64,000 nt of DNA. Origin: Tetrahymena thermophila SB210. Its lineage: Eukaryota; Ciliophora; Oligohymenophorea; Hymenostomatida; Tetrahymenidae. Shown here one piece after another: positions 50,812-63,686 of this stretch (positions within the stretch are counted from its first letter, which is position 1; the number at the start of each line of letters is the position of its first letter). The translations under genes were made by a program, and so were the position numbers. The stretch covers positions 124,001 through 188,000 of the forward strand of contig NW_002476405.1 in assembly GCF_000189635.1 (NCBI RefSeq), written 5' to 3'. The notes below the pieces were generated by a model. It did not search any database, was not told the origin of the DNA, and worked only from the letters and a program-made list of their open reading frames with translations.

Positions 50812-52278
50812 TCAAATAAGCAAACAAGCTATTATTAAGCTTGAAAAAGCTAAAACGATAGATGATGATGATGATGATGATGATGATTAGGATGATGATG
50901 ATGGTTTAGTAGAAACGCAGGATTTTTAATCTGCAGAAGCATATTGCTTTGCAGAATTAACACCACTAGCATTACATACTTGACAATCTGAGTCAGTCCA
51001 ACCAGAACTTCTAGTGCAACTTGCAGTTGAATTAACGCAAGCGTTTGCGTAAGCATTTGCAAATTTGTTAGTTTGATTACATGAACCACAGAAGTAGTCA
51101 TTCAAACCACTTGTAGGCATAGGAGCACCTAAGCAAGATTTAACATAACAATTTTAGGTATCAGATGATGGTATATCAAATTAGAAATTAGTGAAAGTAC
51201 CACAATTAGTGCAAGAGCCAGAATTTTGGCATGGGACATTAGTACCTTTCTAAGCTACAGTAGCTTAACAGGAAGATTAATCTGCTTTAGCAAATAACAA
51301 AGTTGAAGTGGCTGTGCCTGTATTACAAATAACACAATCTGAATCTGTCCAACCAGAGGTTCTTGAGCTCTAGCATGTAGCTGAACTTGCAGCACAAGAT
51401 GAACCATCAGTATTAGCGTATAGTTAAGTTCCTTTAGTAGCACTGCCTGTATTACATTTGCTACAGTCACTATCATTCCAAGTTTTAGCAGCTCTACTAT
51501 TTCCACATGTGGCGCCACTTGCTACACAAGATGATCCATCAGTATTAGCATATACGTTAGATCCTTTAGTTGTACTACCTGTATTACATAAGCTACAGTC
51601 ACTATCATTCCAAACAGTATTACCTCTAGAGGTGCATGAGGAGCTGCTTGCTACACAAGTTTTTTTATCAGTATTAGCATATATTTTTGCTGAATTAGCT
51701 CCACCAGCATTACAAGTAGAGCAGTCTGTATCAGAAAAAGCGCTAGGTCTAGTGTTAGAACATGAATCTGAAGAATTTACACATGCTGTTCCATAAGAAT
51801 TTGCCCATGGATTAGAACCACCACATGATTTGCAAAAGTTATCAATTAAATTAGCAGTTGGCATAGGTGCAGCTAAGCATGATGTGATGATACAATTAGT
51901 TGTATCACTAGCTGGCATAGACCAAGCAAAAGCTGGTGAAATTGTACCACAGGAACTACAAGAAGTACTTTTCTAACATGGAACAAGTGATCCTGCAGTA
52001 GCTACAGCACTTTGACAACCAGTTTTTTAAAGATTAGCGTAGGCATTACCTCCAGGTAAACAAGATGAGCATAGAGTATCATATACATTTGTCAAAGTAT
52101 TACCGACAGTACTACAATCAGAGATTTTTGATTTGCCAGTTGTAGATCCTGCAGTCCAAGAGCTACCACCAGCTCCACCACATAAAGATTAATCATTAGT
52201 AGTACACTAAACTTCTGTGCCTGAACCAGCAAATATAATTGTTATTGCAAGTGAAAGTATAATTAATTATTTAATCAT
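50812..52278 (-). CDS. Immobilization-antigen-like GPI-anchored surface protein, medium form (gene 7)
   Basis: ATG at 52278 to TGA at 50812-50814; 488 residues, all codons read with no in-frame TGA. It begins MIKQLIILSLAITIIFAGSG (signal peptide). The N-module includes YDTLCSSC and CLAAPMPTANLIDNFCKSCG. About four 42-45 residue units follow, built on W-N-D-S-D-C-S-x-C-N-T-G-S and Y-A-N-T-D-G-S-S-C-V-A-S. After these comes a second family block (CLGAPMPTSGLNDYFCGSCN) and a last WTDSDCQVCNASG module. The tail is a Ser-rich run coded mainly by a TCA repeat, then LAFSSLIIACLLI. It is the superblock paralogue of gene 6, sharing both ends but with few internal units. Inferred surface coat antigen. 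Confidence 0.9.
50860..50903 (-). repeat. Trinucleotide repeat coding the poly-Ser linker of gene 7
   Basis: GAT repeats on the plus strand (TCA/ATC on the coding strand) give a run of Ser with one Gln, just before the hydrophobic tail. The equivalent Ser runs in the other genes are shorter. Confidence 0.85.
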
Positions 52279-52480
52279 TTTCTTTTTCAAGATTTAAGTA
52301 TTTAATGTTTTTATTGTTTTCTTTATTAATAAATTATATTTATCTCACTTTTTTTTGCAGTATTTAAAGAAATTAATTTAAAACTAATAAATGAATTAAT
52401 TGATAGCAATTAAATTAGCAGAAATCAATATTCCTAAATATTTATTAACCTGATTTTAAGATTAGTGTAAACCTTTCAAA
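52279..52480 (-). promoter_or_regulatory. Upstream region of gene 7 with family-conserved boxes
   Basis: A TTGCAGTATTTAAAG box near 52355-52370, then AATTAAATTAGCAGAAATCA through TATTTATTAACCTGATTTTA (52407-52460), nearly identical to gene 6. The GGGG-containing block of genes 4-6 is replaced by TAATAGGGGGAATTATTCC near 52499. Confidence 0.5.
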
Positions 52481-53864
52481 AAATAATCAAAATATCTAAT
52501 AGGGGGAATTATTCCATCTGGTCAATAACTCAAATTATAATTAGTTATTAATAAAAGATTGATATTTGTTTTTATTTTGGAAAAGATAGGGTAAGGAAAA
52601 GTAAATATTTTGAATAAAAAAATAATTGATATATTAAAATTTTAAGTTTATTTTTTAAATACAATTTATTTATCTTATGGCCAACAAATACAAAGCGAAT
52701 TCATATTACAGTTGATTTAAAAATAAATTTTTTTAAAGGTATTTTAAGTACATATTAGTTTTAATCGTTTAAATTCAATAAGAAAATAAGCTAATTTTGT
52801 AAAATATCAAATATATTTTAATCATTTTTTAAAGATCTAATAAGATTTTGAATATTTTAAGAATATGATAATTTTTTACATTTTAATGAGAGTTAATAAA
52901 TTAAATTTCTTTGTTGATAATTATTTGATTGATACATATTATATAGTTACTTCTGTTCATTAATCATAAAAATAGATAAAATTTAAAATAAAGGTATGTA
53001 TAGGCATTATAAAAATTAAAATAAAGAAATATAAATATGTGTTTTTTATTTAGTTTTTTCTTTTTAGATTTTGTAGACTATTTGTTAATTTACATCCAAA
53101 ATTAGTTGATTTAAGTTTGAAATTAAATGAAATTTTACCCCCAAATCTATCTTTTGTTTATATCAAAAAAAATCAAGAGAAGTAAGTATCTTTTTCTAAA
53201 TTTGATTAAGAATTTATTGCTTTTAAATATTTTAATGTAATGATGTGCTCTAATAAGGCATAATTACATTCATATTGGAATCTGTAAGAACAAAACAAAA
53301 AAATATAAGATTAATGTAGAAAAAATTAAGAATTTGTGTTAATTATTTTACTTTTACTTACTTTTTTATTGTCAAATAAACAAATTAAAAAATATTTTAT
53401 CCTTGATTATTATTTAAAAACTTAATTATCTATCTTAAAAGTACTAGGGTTACATAAAATTTTATAAATAATTAGTATTTATTTATTTTCTTTCATTTTT
53501 CATTTGATGTCTTTTTTGATAAAGTCATCCAATAAAAATATTATTAATTAATTTCGTATTAATCTAAAATTCAAGTAGTTATTTGTTTAAAAGCTAAATT
53601 ATTCTATATTGGTATTTTGTTGCTCAAATCAACCATAACTCTTAATATACGCAATTTTCTATTTCTAATACTTCCTCTAATCAAATTTTATTTGTAGACT
53701 ATTTATTTAAAATTCATTCTTTTCTATTTAATTTATTTTGAGTTTTAGTTTAGTAAGTTAATCAGTCTCTAACTTTGGACATTAATATATCTTATAGAGA
53801 TATACCGTGTTTGAATTCATTCTTTTGGTAGTTTCTTCTATTCAATAATTCATATTCGGCTGTT

Positions 53865-56800
53865 TTAGGTGTTAAAAAAGTAAAATATTTCAAATTTTAT
53901 TTATATTCTAATTAGAAAGTTTACAATATGATATTCAAAAGATTTATAAATTAGAACAGAGAATGCTTGAAGGCAAAATGTTAAACATCAATTTACAATT
54001 TATTTTAAATAAAGTGTATGCTTTATTTATTTTGCTTTCAACTTGATTGGGTAAGGAAAATATTCTAATATGAAATTTGACAATTTTTTTAGATATTTAA
54101 ATATTTATGGCTTAACAAATTAGGGTTGAAAACAAAATTGGATTTTTATTTTATTTTTTATTTTCTATCTTCAATTTATTAAAGCTTATTTCAAAAGTCT
54201 AGCAACAATATTCGTTCACAAAAACTAACACCAATTCTTTAAATTTTTCTTAAACACTGCAAAAATTATTTTAAACCATTAATTTTAAGAAGTAAAAAAA
54301 TTCTAAGATTTAAAAACAAAAACAGATGATTAAATTTTTTTTAAAATTGTTTCATTTTTATAATAATACCATTTGATAAGAAATTATTTGATTCTAATTC
54401 AACTAACAATTTTCTCCAAAATATTTCACAATTGAAATTCATTTATTTAGAGATATTTGATTAAAAAAGCGAATAAATACTGGGTAAGATTACTAAATTG
54501 AGATTAGATTAAAATAAATAATATTCAGAAAAATACAAAAAGATATCCTATCAATTGAGGTTAGAATTTATCAAAAATTGTTTCTTATATTTTTTATTAG
54601 AAATTCAAAAATTATAAAAGATATTCAATTAGGTGGTTTTTGATTTTACTTTCTTAATCATTGTTCAAACAAAGCTTTCAAAAATTATTCTCTTACAATT
54701 AGTATTTATTTATTTTCTACGAGATGACACTATACCTAAATACTCTATATCTTACTCTTTTTTTCTTCTGAAGAATATTAATTTTTCATACATTTATTTT
54801 TTAAATTTAACTTATTTAAAAAATTTTCCTTTTCACCATTTTTTCTTCCATAATAGCAGAAAGCTGTTTATGACATCATATTAGATTTATTATGTGATAT
54901 TAAACTTAAAACTATTTTTTTATTGTTAATATAATCAAAACGCTCTATAAGATATAATATTGTTTATTCTTTGGCTTTAACGATATTTTACCAAAAAAAA
55001 CTTAGTCACAAATAAGTTATTTAGAAAGACATATTTTTATTTTATGCAATTAAAAAGCCAAAATAAAATTAATAATAAAAAAATAATATTATTTTAACAT
55101 GGCAAACACACACTATGTACAATTGATAATGATATTTATTGACAATTATATAAATTTCAATATGTGTTATAATACTAAAAATACCTTAAATCTTTGTCTA
55201 TCTACATGATTAATAAGGTAAATAATTTTAGGAAGTTAAAACTTTATTTCACAGATATTTTTATTTCTAAAAACTTAAAAATACGATTCTGAAGATAGAG
55301 AAACTATATTGATATCAATAAACATTCAAAAATGTTAAAATATTTGTTTGATAAAAACATTTTTCAATTATTGAACTCTTTTATACAAAAACGAAATATT
55401 TTGGAAAGAGATTTTTTTATAAATAATTAGTAATATTTATAATTGTGATTCATAAAAAGAAAATTTTAGACTATGATAAATGTTCAACTAAATAAATAGC
55501 TTTGGTACATAAAATACATGAGAATAAATAAATTATTTCTTTTTGCTTATTTATATCATAGCAGTATTTGGCAAACAAATATTTAAGTTAGCCTACAATA
55601 AGATAAAATTATTTACTCAAAATGAGCCAATTTAAAGCTTGTTTTCTTTGAAATCAGTAATTCGAATATTCTTATATATAAAATTTTCTTCATAAAATTT
55701 TGTAGACTATTTGTTTTATTTCCATTTCAAATTAATATTAATTCATGTTCGAAGAAAATTAATTAGAATTATATCTACCTTATCTTCTAAACAAAAAAAG
55801 GAATTTAATTGATATACTTACAAAATTTAGAATTGATTACTCTTAACTTTCTAATNNNNNNNNNNNNNNNNNNNNNNNNNNNNNNNNNNNNNNNNNNNNN
55901 NNNNNNNNNNNNNNNNNNNNNNNNNNNNNNNNNNNNNNNNNNNNNNNNNNNNNNNACAATTGAATGATAGTTTACATTAGCTATTAGAATATATAAGACA
56001 AAAAAATAAATAGAGTAATTTAGCTTGCAAATGCTATTTGTTTCATCTTTATTTTTTATAAGTAAAATGTTTTAAAATTTGAAAACAAAAATGGTAATAA
56101 GAAATGAACTATTGATTAAGTCTAAGATAAAATATTTAAAATGTAAATTTGTGGTATAATTTTATAATTTTTAATAAATGAAAAAATGACCTTTTTAAGA
56201 TATTATAAAAGTATTTATTTCTTTGAATATTAGAAATATTTAAATATTTAAGCAAGTAAAATTTTGTTTTGCTTTCATTTCAATAAAAAAAATATGAAAG
56301 TTTTATTTCTAATCTTTCAATTTAAAATACTTAAACCATATAATATTTTGATAATAATTTTATTAAAGATTTTAAAATAAAAAAAATAAAGCTATTTCTT
56401 AAGTATTTCTACTTTTCATCTGAAGAAAAATTAAGACCTAACAATATAAATTTTTTAGATAAATAAATAACTTTAATACATCTGTGTAAATTATAGGATG
56501 AAACCGCTCACATAAAATATTAAAATAATTTCATAACTACTGAATTTATAATGAATATAAAAAATATTTTTGCTTTAATTTGCTTCATACTTTTAGCTAC
56601 ATTTCATAGTAAAAAATTTGGAGACTTTGTAGTTTTTCCTTTAATTAGATTAGTTGAAAAATTAATTAAAAAAAATTAGGCATGTTTTGGTTTTAAAAAA
56701 TCATATGGATTTCTCAAATATTTAATTTTTCTATATGTATGAGATGATTCACCCATACCATTCTTAAATATCTTTTTATCATTCAATCAATTCTCTTCAA

Positions 56801-57180
56801 ATATTAAAATAGAAAAACCAATTTTTTATTTTTATTTATTTCATTTTACAATATTTTTGCAAGGTAAAACCTTGAAATATTGATACGCTGCTAAACATTT
56901 TATTAAATATTTGAGCATCTTATTTTTATATCTTTATACTTAAAATGAAGATCTTAATTTTAAAAACGCAATTTTTAAAATGGATAATTAAAGGAGAAAA
57001 AAATTTGTTTTGTAAAAAGAGTTAAGAAGCAACCTTAATATTAAAGCTATAGTTTGAAACCATGATTTAATAATCAAAATTTTAATATATTTTCTAATAC
57101 AATATTTTGAATCAATACATTTATATTTATTACTATAAATTAAACCCTCTAATGCGGTAGCCATAAAAGATTGTCCAAAG
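53865..57180 (+). repeat. Dispersed copy of the ~4-kb unit (U4)
   Basis: It begins with GGTGTTAAAAAAGTAAAATA and follows U2/U3 order to about 57175 (…CCCTCTAATGCGGTAGCCAT). It is more diverged than U2 is from U3 and includes the second assembly gap. Confidence 0.8.
55856..55955. other. Assembly gap (100 N)
   Basis: Exactly 100 N. Comparison with 39471-39520 in U2 suggests only about 10-30 bases are missing, in a T-rich tract. Confidence 0.95.
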
Positions 57181-57605
57181 TTAAAATAATTTTTAAATGA
57201 AATAAGAGGGTTAAAAGTTAAAATATTGCTATTAAAGTTAGAAAAATTTAATAAAATTAAGACTGAAAATAATTGGAAACAAAGCAAAACAATATTTAAG
57301 CTAATTGAATTTGGAGACTTTGTTTTTACAAAAACTGTAGGGGTAAGAGGATTATTAAGATCTAAAATAGCTTGAAATAATTCAATAATATGGCTTACAC
57401 TAGAAATATTTATTTTTAGGTAAATTAATTTTGGTATTACTTGGGAAAATTTAATTATTTTTTGTCTTTTTCTTATCAACTTAAATTTTATTTTGAATTT
57501 ATTGTTAAGACTTTCTTTTCTTAGGTAATAAGAACTAACTTAAGAAAAATATTTTAAATTATGGTTTTAAATAAAAATTTTATAGATAACATGCTTTTAA
57601 TTCAT
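56841..57605 (-). CDS. Hypothetical protein, 254 residues, unrecognised
   Basis: With TGA as the only stop, a frame runs from ATG at 57605 to TGA at 56841-56843. Its central 163 codons (57479-56988) contain no TAA, TAG or TGA at all, unusual for DNA this AT-rich, and their Gln codons are CAA. Readable parts include ELFQAILDLNNPLTPTVFVK, a hydrophobic stretch near VLLCFQLFSVLILL, and GQSFMATALEGLIYSNKYKC. The last piece recurs in U2 and U3 as QSHMATTLEG and QSYMTTTLEG; in U2 and U3 the frame meets TGA soon after. The N-terminal half lies beyond the repeat. No domain recognised. It could be a real gene, a mobile-element remnant, or a fusion of repeat and unique DNA. Confidence 0.35.
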
Positions 57606-60600
57606 TTTTGATTATCATAAATAAGGCGTATCTTCATTCAATATTTAGTTACATTTAAAGACTTAAAATAGTACTGATAGAAAAGAATCAAATATTAATA
57701 TTCTCGTGAAAATATTTTGTATTTTTTCTTAGATTTCTTAAAAAATTCTCTAGATAACAATTAAAAGATCTACAAATTTGAAAAAGTTTTTCAGCAGAAA
57801 GCTAAAATCTTTAAATCAAATCTTTCTTGAAGTAAAGTTTTTGCGAAGATTAGGTGATAAACTAAAATTCAGGAAAAACTAACTTTTTACAAGTAAAACT
57901 AAAATTTACTTACAAATAAATTTTAATTTCATTATACTAGATTTTATTTTTAAAATAAAAATTTAAATTATGTATTATATTTCTCTTTATAAATATTTAT
58001 TTTTTGTTTATTTTCCATATCTAATATCTTTTAATTACATTCAACAATTATTCTCTTATAATGTTAATATACTTTTTTTCTAAAATCTAATATTTCTCTC
58101 TTCAATTTTTTGTTTTTTCTATTTGAAAAAAACAGAGAAAAATTTATTTTTTTGTGTCTTGAGTTCTTTCTTATTGTTTTATTAAATATTTATTCCTTCT
58201 TTCTTTTATTCATCTTTCTCAAATTGCTTTAGAATATTGGGTCTATTCAATAAAAAAATTATATTATTATTAATGGATGTATGTTTTTAAATAATGTAAT
58301 TCCTCTAAAATTCTACAACCTGGAGCTAGGAATTATACAATTTTTTGAAAATCTTTTTTATTTTTATAATCGAAAATAAAGTTTTTTATCCAGCCATATT
58401 ATGAAGAATAACAGTTTATTTTTATATATAAAAATATTTAATTTATTTATTGGTATAAGAATGATAGAAAAGAAGTCTAAATATGGTAATCAATATTTTA
58501 TACAAGATAAAGATTGAAAGTAATTCAATGAATATGCTTTTAAAAATATTAAATTTGATTCCATTATATCTATTAAATGAATGATAAAAATATTTTTAAT
58601 ATTCTTTGTAGATTATATTAAAATAAAGAATAGCAAAGTCATTCTATACGAGTTTTAGCATATATAGAGCTTATAAAAAAATTAAAATTTAGTTTTGATA
58701 TTTTGCAGTACTATTTAATAAATAAAATAATTTTTTATTAGATATTGAGAAATATATATATTAGACTTTAGAATTTCTTCTTAAAAATGAAAGACAACTT
58801 AGTCTTTTTTAAGATTTATTAATAAAATTTGTAGACTATTTGTAGGATTTTCTTTTAAGATTGTAAAAATCTAATTATAAGATATGCCTTATCTTTTCTC
58901 TCTCTTTATCGCTCTTTTTGTATATTTAGGGTATTGTAAAAATTAATTAAAAGTTCATTACTCTTGATTTCATGAATTACCTAATTTGATTTCTTTTCTT
59001 CTAAAATCAAATTAAAAGATCTATTCTTTTATCAAAGAGTGCAAAATCTAATAGGATAAAGTAAATGAAGAGTATTAATATATCCTATCAGATTTATCTC
59101 TTATTTATTCTTTTTAATGTAATAGTTATTATTTTATATAAAATAATTCATTTTTACTATTTAATAATTTATTTTACTTATAAAAAAAATATGAATAATT
59201 TAAATTATGTTTATCAAAAAAAACTAATCCAGTATTTTAACCATTTTATTTAATTTTTTATATGTATTTAATCCTGAAAATTTAGAGACTTTGTTATTTT
59301 TTTAGCTTAGATTGGTTAACAATCAAGTAAATAAATATATGAATAATAGAAAATAACTTAATATATATTTTTTTTAAATTAGATTTTCTCTTATAGAATG
59401 ATAATCAATCATCGATCGATCGATTTATATTTATAATTCAAATATTTTAAGTTTTCAAAAATAACATTATGATTTTTCAATTTATAAATAAAATATTTAT
59501 CAATTATTTTAAAGTAGATTCTTATTTAAAAGTTGCTTATTTAGATAGCTTGAAAAAATAAAAAGATAGAATTTCGAATTAAAATATTTTGTATTATTCA
59601 TTTTTTAGATTATTTTTCTAATTTTTAAAGACTTCTTTCTCTTTATCTTTTAAAAAACTTTCTTATCAATATTTTTAATAGTAGCAGTAAGTAGTTAAGC
59701 AAGTATAACATTTTATAGATGTAAAAAATGATAAAACCTATCAGATAATTAGAATTCAATTTTTATTTTATAATTCTTAAAAATGTAATTTAATACATTG
59801 CAAATAATAAAAAAATATACATTTTTTTATTTTTAACGCTTTCATACTTTAAAACATTGTTTGTAATCAAAAGAGAATCGAAAAAATCAAATAAATACTT
59901 GTATAAATATTTCTTTTACTGCGTATGTTGAGAAATTAATATCCTCTTCAATTATTATAATCAAATAAAAATAAATAAAATAATAACCTCATTTATAATT
60001 TGAAAGATAAAAATTTAGAAATGTATGATAAAGAGATGTTAGGGTAGTGAATGAATGAATGTAAGAATTTCTTGTTTAATGAATTTTTATATTTTATATT
60101 ATAACTACATGATGAAAAGATTTATAAATAAAAAAAATTCTCTTGTTACTCCTATAAAATATTTACTAATTAAAAAAGGACAATTAAAGTATTCAGAACA
60201 TATTTTCTCACCATATATTTTTAATTTTCTATGTAAAATTTGTAGACTATTTTTTTGATTTTCCTTTCATATTCAAATTTGCGTAAATTAAATAAAATAG
60301 ATATCTGCTTTTTTCATCAATTATCAATTGAGTATTGAAATTCATTACTTTTTCTAATCTGATTAAATATAGATTACGCTCTATTTCTTATCTTTTCTAA
60401 TTGTCATTCGACTAATTACAATTAATAAATATTTCACTAATACAAATATAATCTATCAGAAATAAAATCAATCAAGCAATGAAAGTAATCATCTAAAGTG
60501 AATACACTAATTTTGTATACTTCACTATATATTTTATTCATATATATGAATAAATAATAAATAAAATTATTTTATTTTGGTTCATTCAATAAATAAAAAT

Positions 60601-60959
60601 GTATAAGAATGATAGATGGATATATAAAGAATTTATTCGTATAAATGTTTTAAGCACTTTGAAAGAAAAAGATTCCATTTTAGAGTATTTAAATTAGCAT
60701 TATTTATATTTCAATAAAAATAAATGTGCTTTTTTTATCTTTGTTAAAATAATACTTAGACATAAAAATAAAATGAAATGTTTAATCTAAAGCAATAAAT
60801 AAAATAAAAAAGCATACCAAAATAATTATTTAAATACCAACATTAATATAAATATAATTTTATTATTTATTAGCTTATGCTAATTGATAAATAAATACTT
60901 ACAAAAAGATTGAACCATTAATTTTTTCAAAGTATATGTAAAGAAAGACAGTAAATTAA

Positions 60960-61800
60960 TTCATATTATCACTCTATTTAAAATATTTTACAGAAATAAT
61001 TATATAATTTAGTAAGCCTTTAATAAGTTAATCTTAGTATAAAATATAAATGTCCATATTCTTAATTCATATCTATTTGCCATTTCGCATTTGGCGAATT
61101 AAAAATTTTGGAGACTTTAAATGTTTTTCCTAATAAGATATATTGAATATATCTACAAAAATTTGATTTTCTTAATTGTTTTTTAGTTCAATTTTTTGAT
61201 TTTCCTCGTTTAAATTAATTTGAAAGAATTTTATCTAATAAAAGTTGATTATCTGATATAATTTTTTTTTATCTCTTAAATGTTTGAAAAAGCATAAGAA
61301 CATACTTTTTTATCTCATCAATGTTTGCATATAAAATATATTTTAAAATAGATTTAGCATAAGATTTATATATCTCTTTTAATATAGTTATCTCGTTAAG
61401 CAAATTTAACTAAAACTTGTTGAAATTTAATCATTATACATAAAAGAAATTTAATGTTTTGAGAATCAATAATTTTCATATAAACTTTATTAAAAGCTAA
61501 AAATATATAATTGTTAAGTAAATCGAACTAAAGTCTAAATGATAGATAATCAAGCATACTAGAAATTGGTGTTTTGAAAATCAATAGTTTTCATATAAAC
61601 ATTATTAAAAACTAAGATTTTTTAAATTTAATTAAATTATTAAATCATTTATAATATAGATTAAAACTCAAATAATATATTATATTTTAATATTTATTTT
61701 TTAACAAATCAAAAAAATTTTGTGAATTATTTAAAATTATTTTATCTCTAATTCTATAAAATTTTAGTTGAACAAAGCAAATATAAGGTAAATTTTCATA
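60960..61800 (+). repeat. Dispersed repeat paired with 45735-46490
   Basis: Collinear match as described for the 45.7-kb copy; it may be the left edge of another superblock. Confidence 0.75.
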
Positions 61801-63383
61801 TTTTAAGTTTCTTAGATTTCACTAGAGAAATCGCTAATAAACCATAGGTCTTGATTAATATTTAAAACTGGCTCTAATTAAAAATAATAATTTTTTTTTA
61901 ATTGATTTATACAATAAAATTTTTCAAATTTGATTATTTATTACAGCACAATAAAATTATTATTAATTAAAATTAATTTGATAATGAAGCTTATAATGAA
62001 TATTAAATTAAATAAATTATAAAAGAATAGAATTTCTATTATGTCTTTTATAAATTAATTTATTTTTAAAAATAAAATGATTTTGATAAATTAAAGTAGT
62101 CAAGCAAGAAAACACTTTTATAAAGAAAAAATCATCCTTGATTAAATCAAATTTCAAATATTCTAAAAAGGAGCCTTAATTAATCTTTCAAGCTAAAACA
62201 AAAAATTCCTAAATTTTAGTTTGCTGTCATTTTACTTTGTTCAAAATAATGTTTTACTGAATAATTTATTGCTAAAAATCTAATCTAGTATTATCATTTA
62301 TTATATTTATAATCAAAAATATCATGGAATTTAAAAAAAAATATTTATTACAATTTCGCTAGATAGATGAATAGCTTTGAATTTAAATCTTGATCTCTCA
62401 AATAATAATTTAAAAATGATATTGATCTATATCTAAATAAATAATATACATAGTAAATAAAATATAATCTTATTTTTTATTCATGATATATTTTTATTTT
62501 AAAAATTTGAATTCCTTGAAAAAAATAATTATTGTCACTCTATTTTTAGGAATCAATATATTTTATTATTTTTATAAGTTAAAGGAAAAATAAAAGAAAC
62601 AATATGAATAATGCAATTAAAATTGTGACTGTGAGTAAAATACTTACTGATTCTCAGATTTACCATAAATGCCATAGCAGTTTTATTAATTAAGGAGAAA
62701 AATATTAAAAAATACACTATAATAATTTGGAAAATCATCAAATTTCTATGAAAATTTATTACAAACACATTTATTGATAATGACTTAAATAGTAATTATC
62801 ATATATTTTCTAATGTTAGTTTATAGTTTCTATGAGACCTAAATAGTATTCAGTATTAATAATTCATAATCTTTTTAATTTTTTTCTGCTGTTTTATTTA
62901 ATCTTCAATGACACTTAATTTATGTAGTTAATTTTATTGTTGGATAGTCAGTGATAAAAAATATTTTTTAGTTTTCTACATTTTAACACAGTTTATTTTC
63001 TTTGCAATATTTTTTATTTAATCTTAATAAAAGAGAGAGAGTTTTTGTTTTAAAAAATACCAAATATTTATGGAGATATTGAATTTAAGATGAGAGCAAG
63101 CAAATAATACTTTATAGTTTCGTTAACTAAGAAGTACATCCTTGTGATATTATTTTTTTGTTTGTTATATTACCCAATCATATGTTCAATTTTCACTTGT
63201 ATCAGTTTTGCAATAAATGGTTTTTACCTTTTGTATTTTAGATTTTTTAAAGATAAAATAATTACTATCATAAAGATGTTTTAAGTTTTTTTTTTTAACT
63301 ATTCTCAACTATATCTTTTACCATAAAATTCACAAAGACTCTTAATAAATAAGGAAATATCATTGTTGAATTCGTTGAAAGGG

Positions 63384-63686
63384 TACTTTGTTTATAAAAA
63401 TTTGGAGCGAATTTGAAAAATTTTAATTTTGTCAGATTTAAACTTCTAATCATCAGAAAATAAAATGTCACCTTCAACAATTAGAAAATATTTATTGATT
63501 TAATTTATACTGAATGAGATAAAACTCTTTTTAGTACTTTGTTTATAATATAATTTGGAACGAATTTGAAAATTTTGAATTTTGTCAGATTAAAACATCT
63601 TATCATCAGAAAAATTAAATGTCACCTTCAACAATTAGAAAATATTTATTGATTTAATTTATACTGACTGAGATAAAACTCTTTTA
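63384..63686 (+). repeat. Tandem duplication, two units of 151 bp
   Basis: Units start TACTTTGTTTATAA at 63384 and 63535 and share ATGTCACCTTCAACAATTAG and TGATTTAATTTATACTGA, with few differences. Confidence 0.9.

Larger units (their letters stand above)
46600..52750. repeat. Superblock II (pairs with about 27400-35790)
   Basis: The second copy of the superblock, carrying gene 7. Relative to superblock I it has extra DNA at about 47110-48380 and 49085-50425, each roughly 1 kb, and a much shorter repeat array in its antigen gene. Confidence 0.8.
52279..56840. other. Gene-free interval upstream of gene 7
   Basis: It holds the gene 7 upstream boxes, the end of superblock II (to about 52750), motif copies near 53073 and 53694, and the dispersed copy U4 of the 4-kb unit with a 100-N gap. 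A plus-strand 83-codon frame at 54633-54884 is not kept in the sister copies and is treated as chance. Confidence 0.6.

Noticed and set aside
54633-54884. 83-codon plus-strand frame in U4
   Set aside because: The sister units at 36.2, 38.2 and 42.2 kb do not appear to keep the frame, and the composition is that of AT-rich noncoding DNA.
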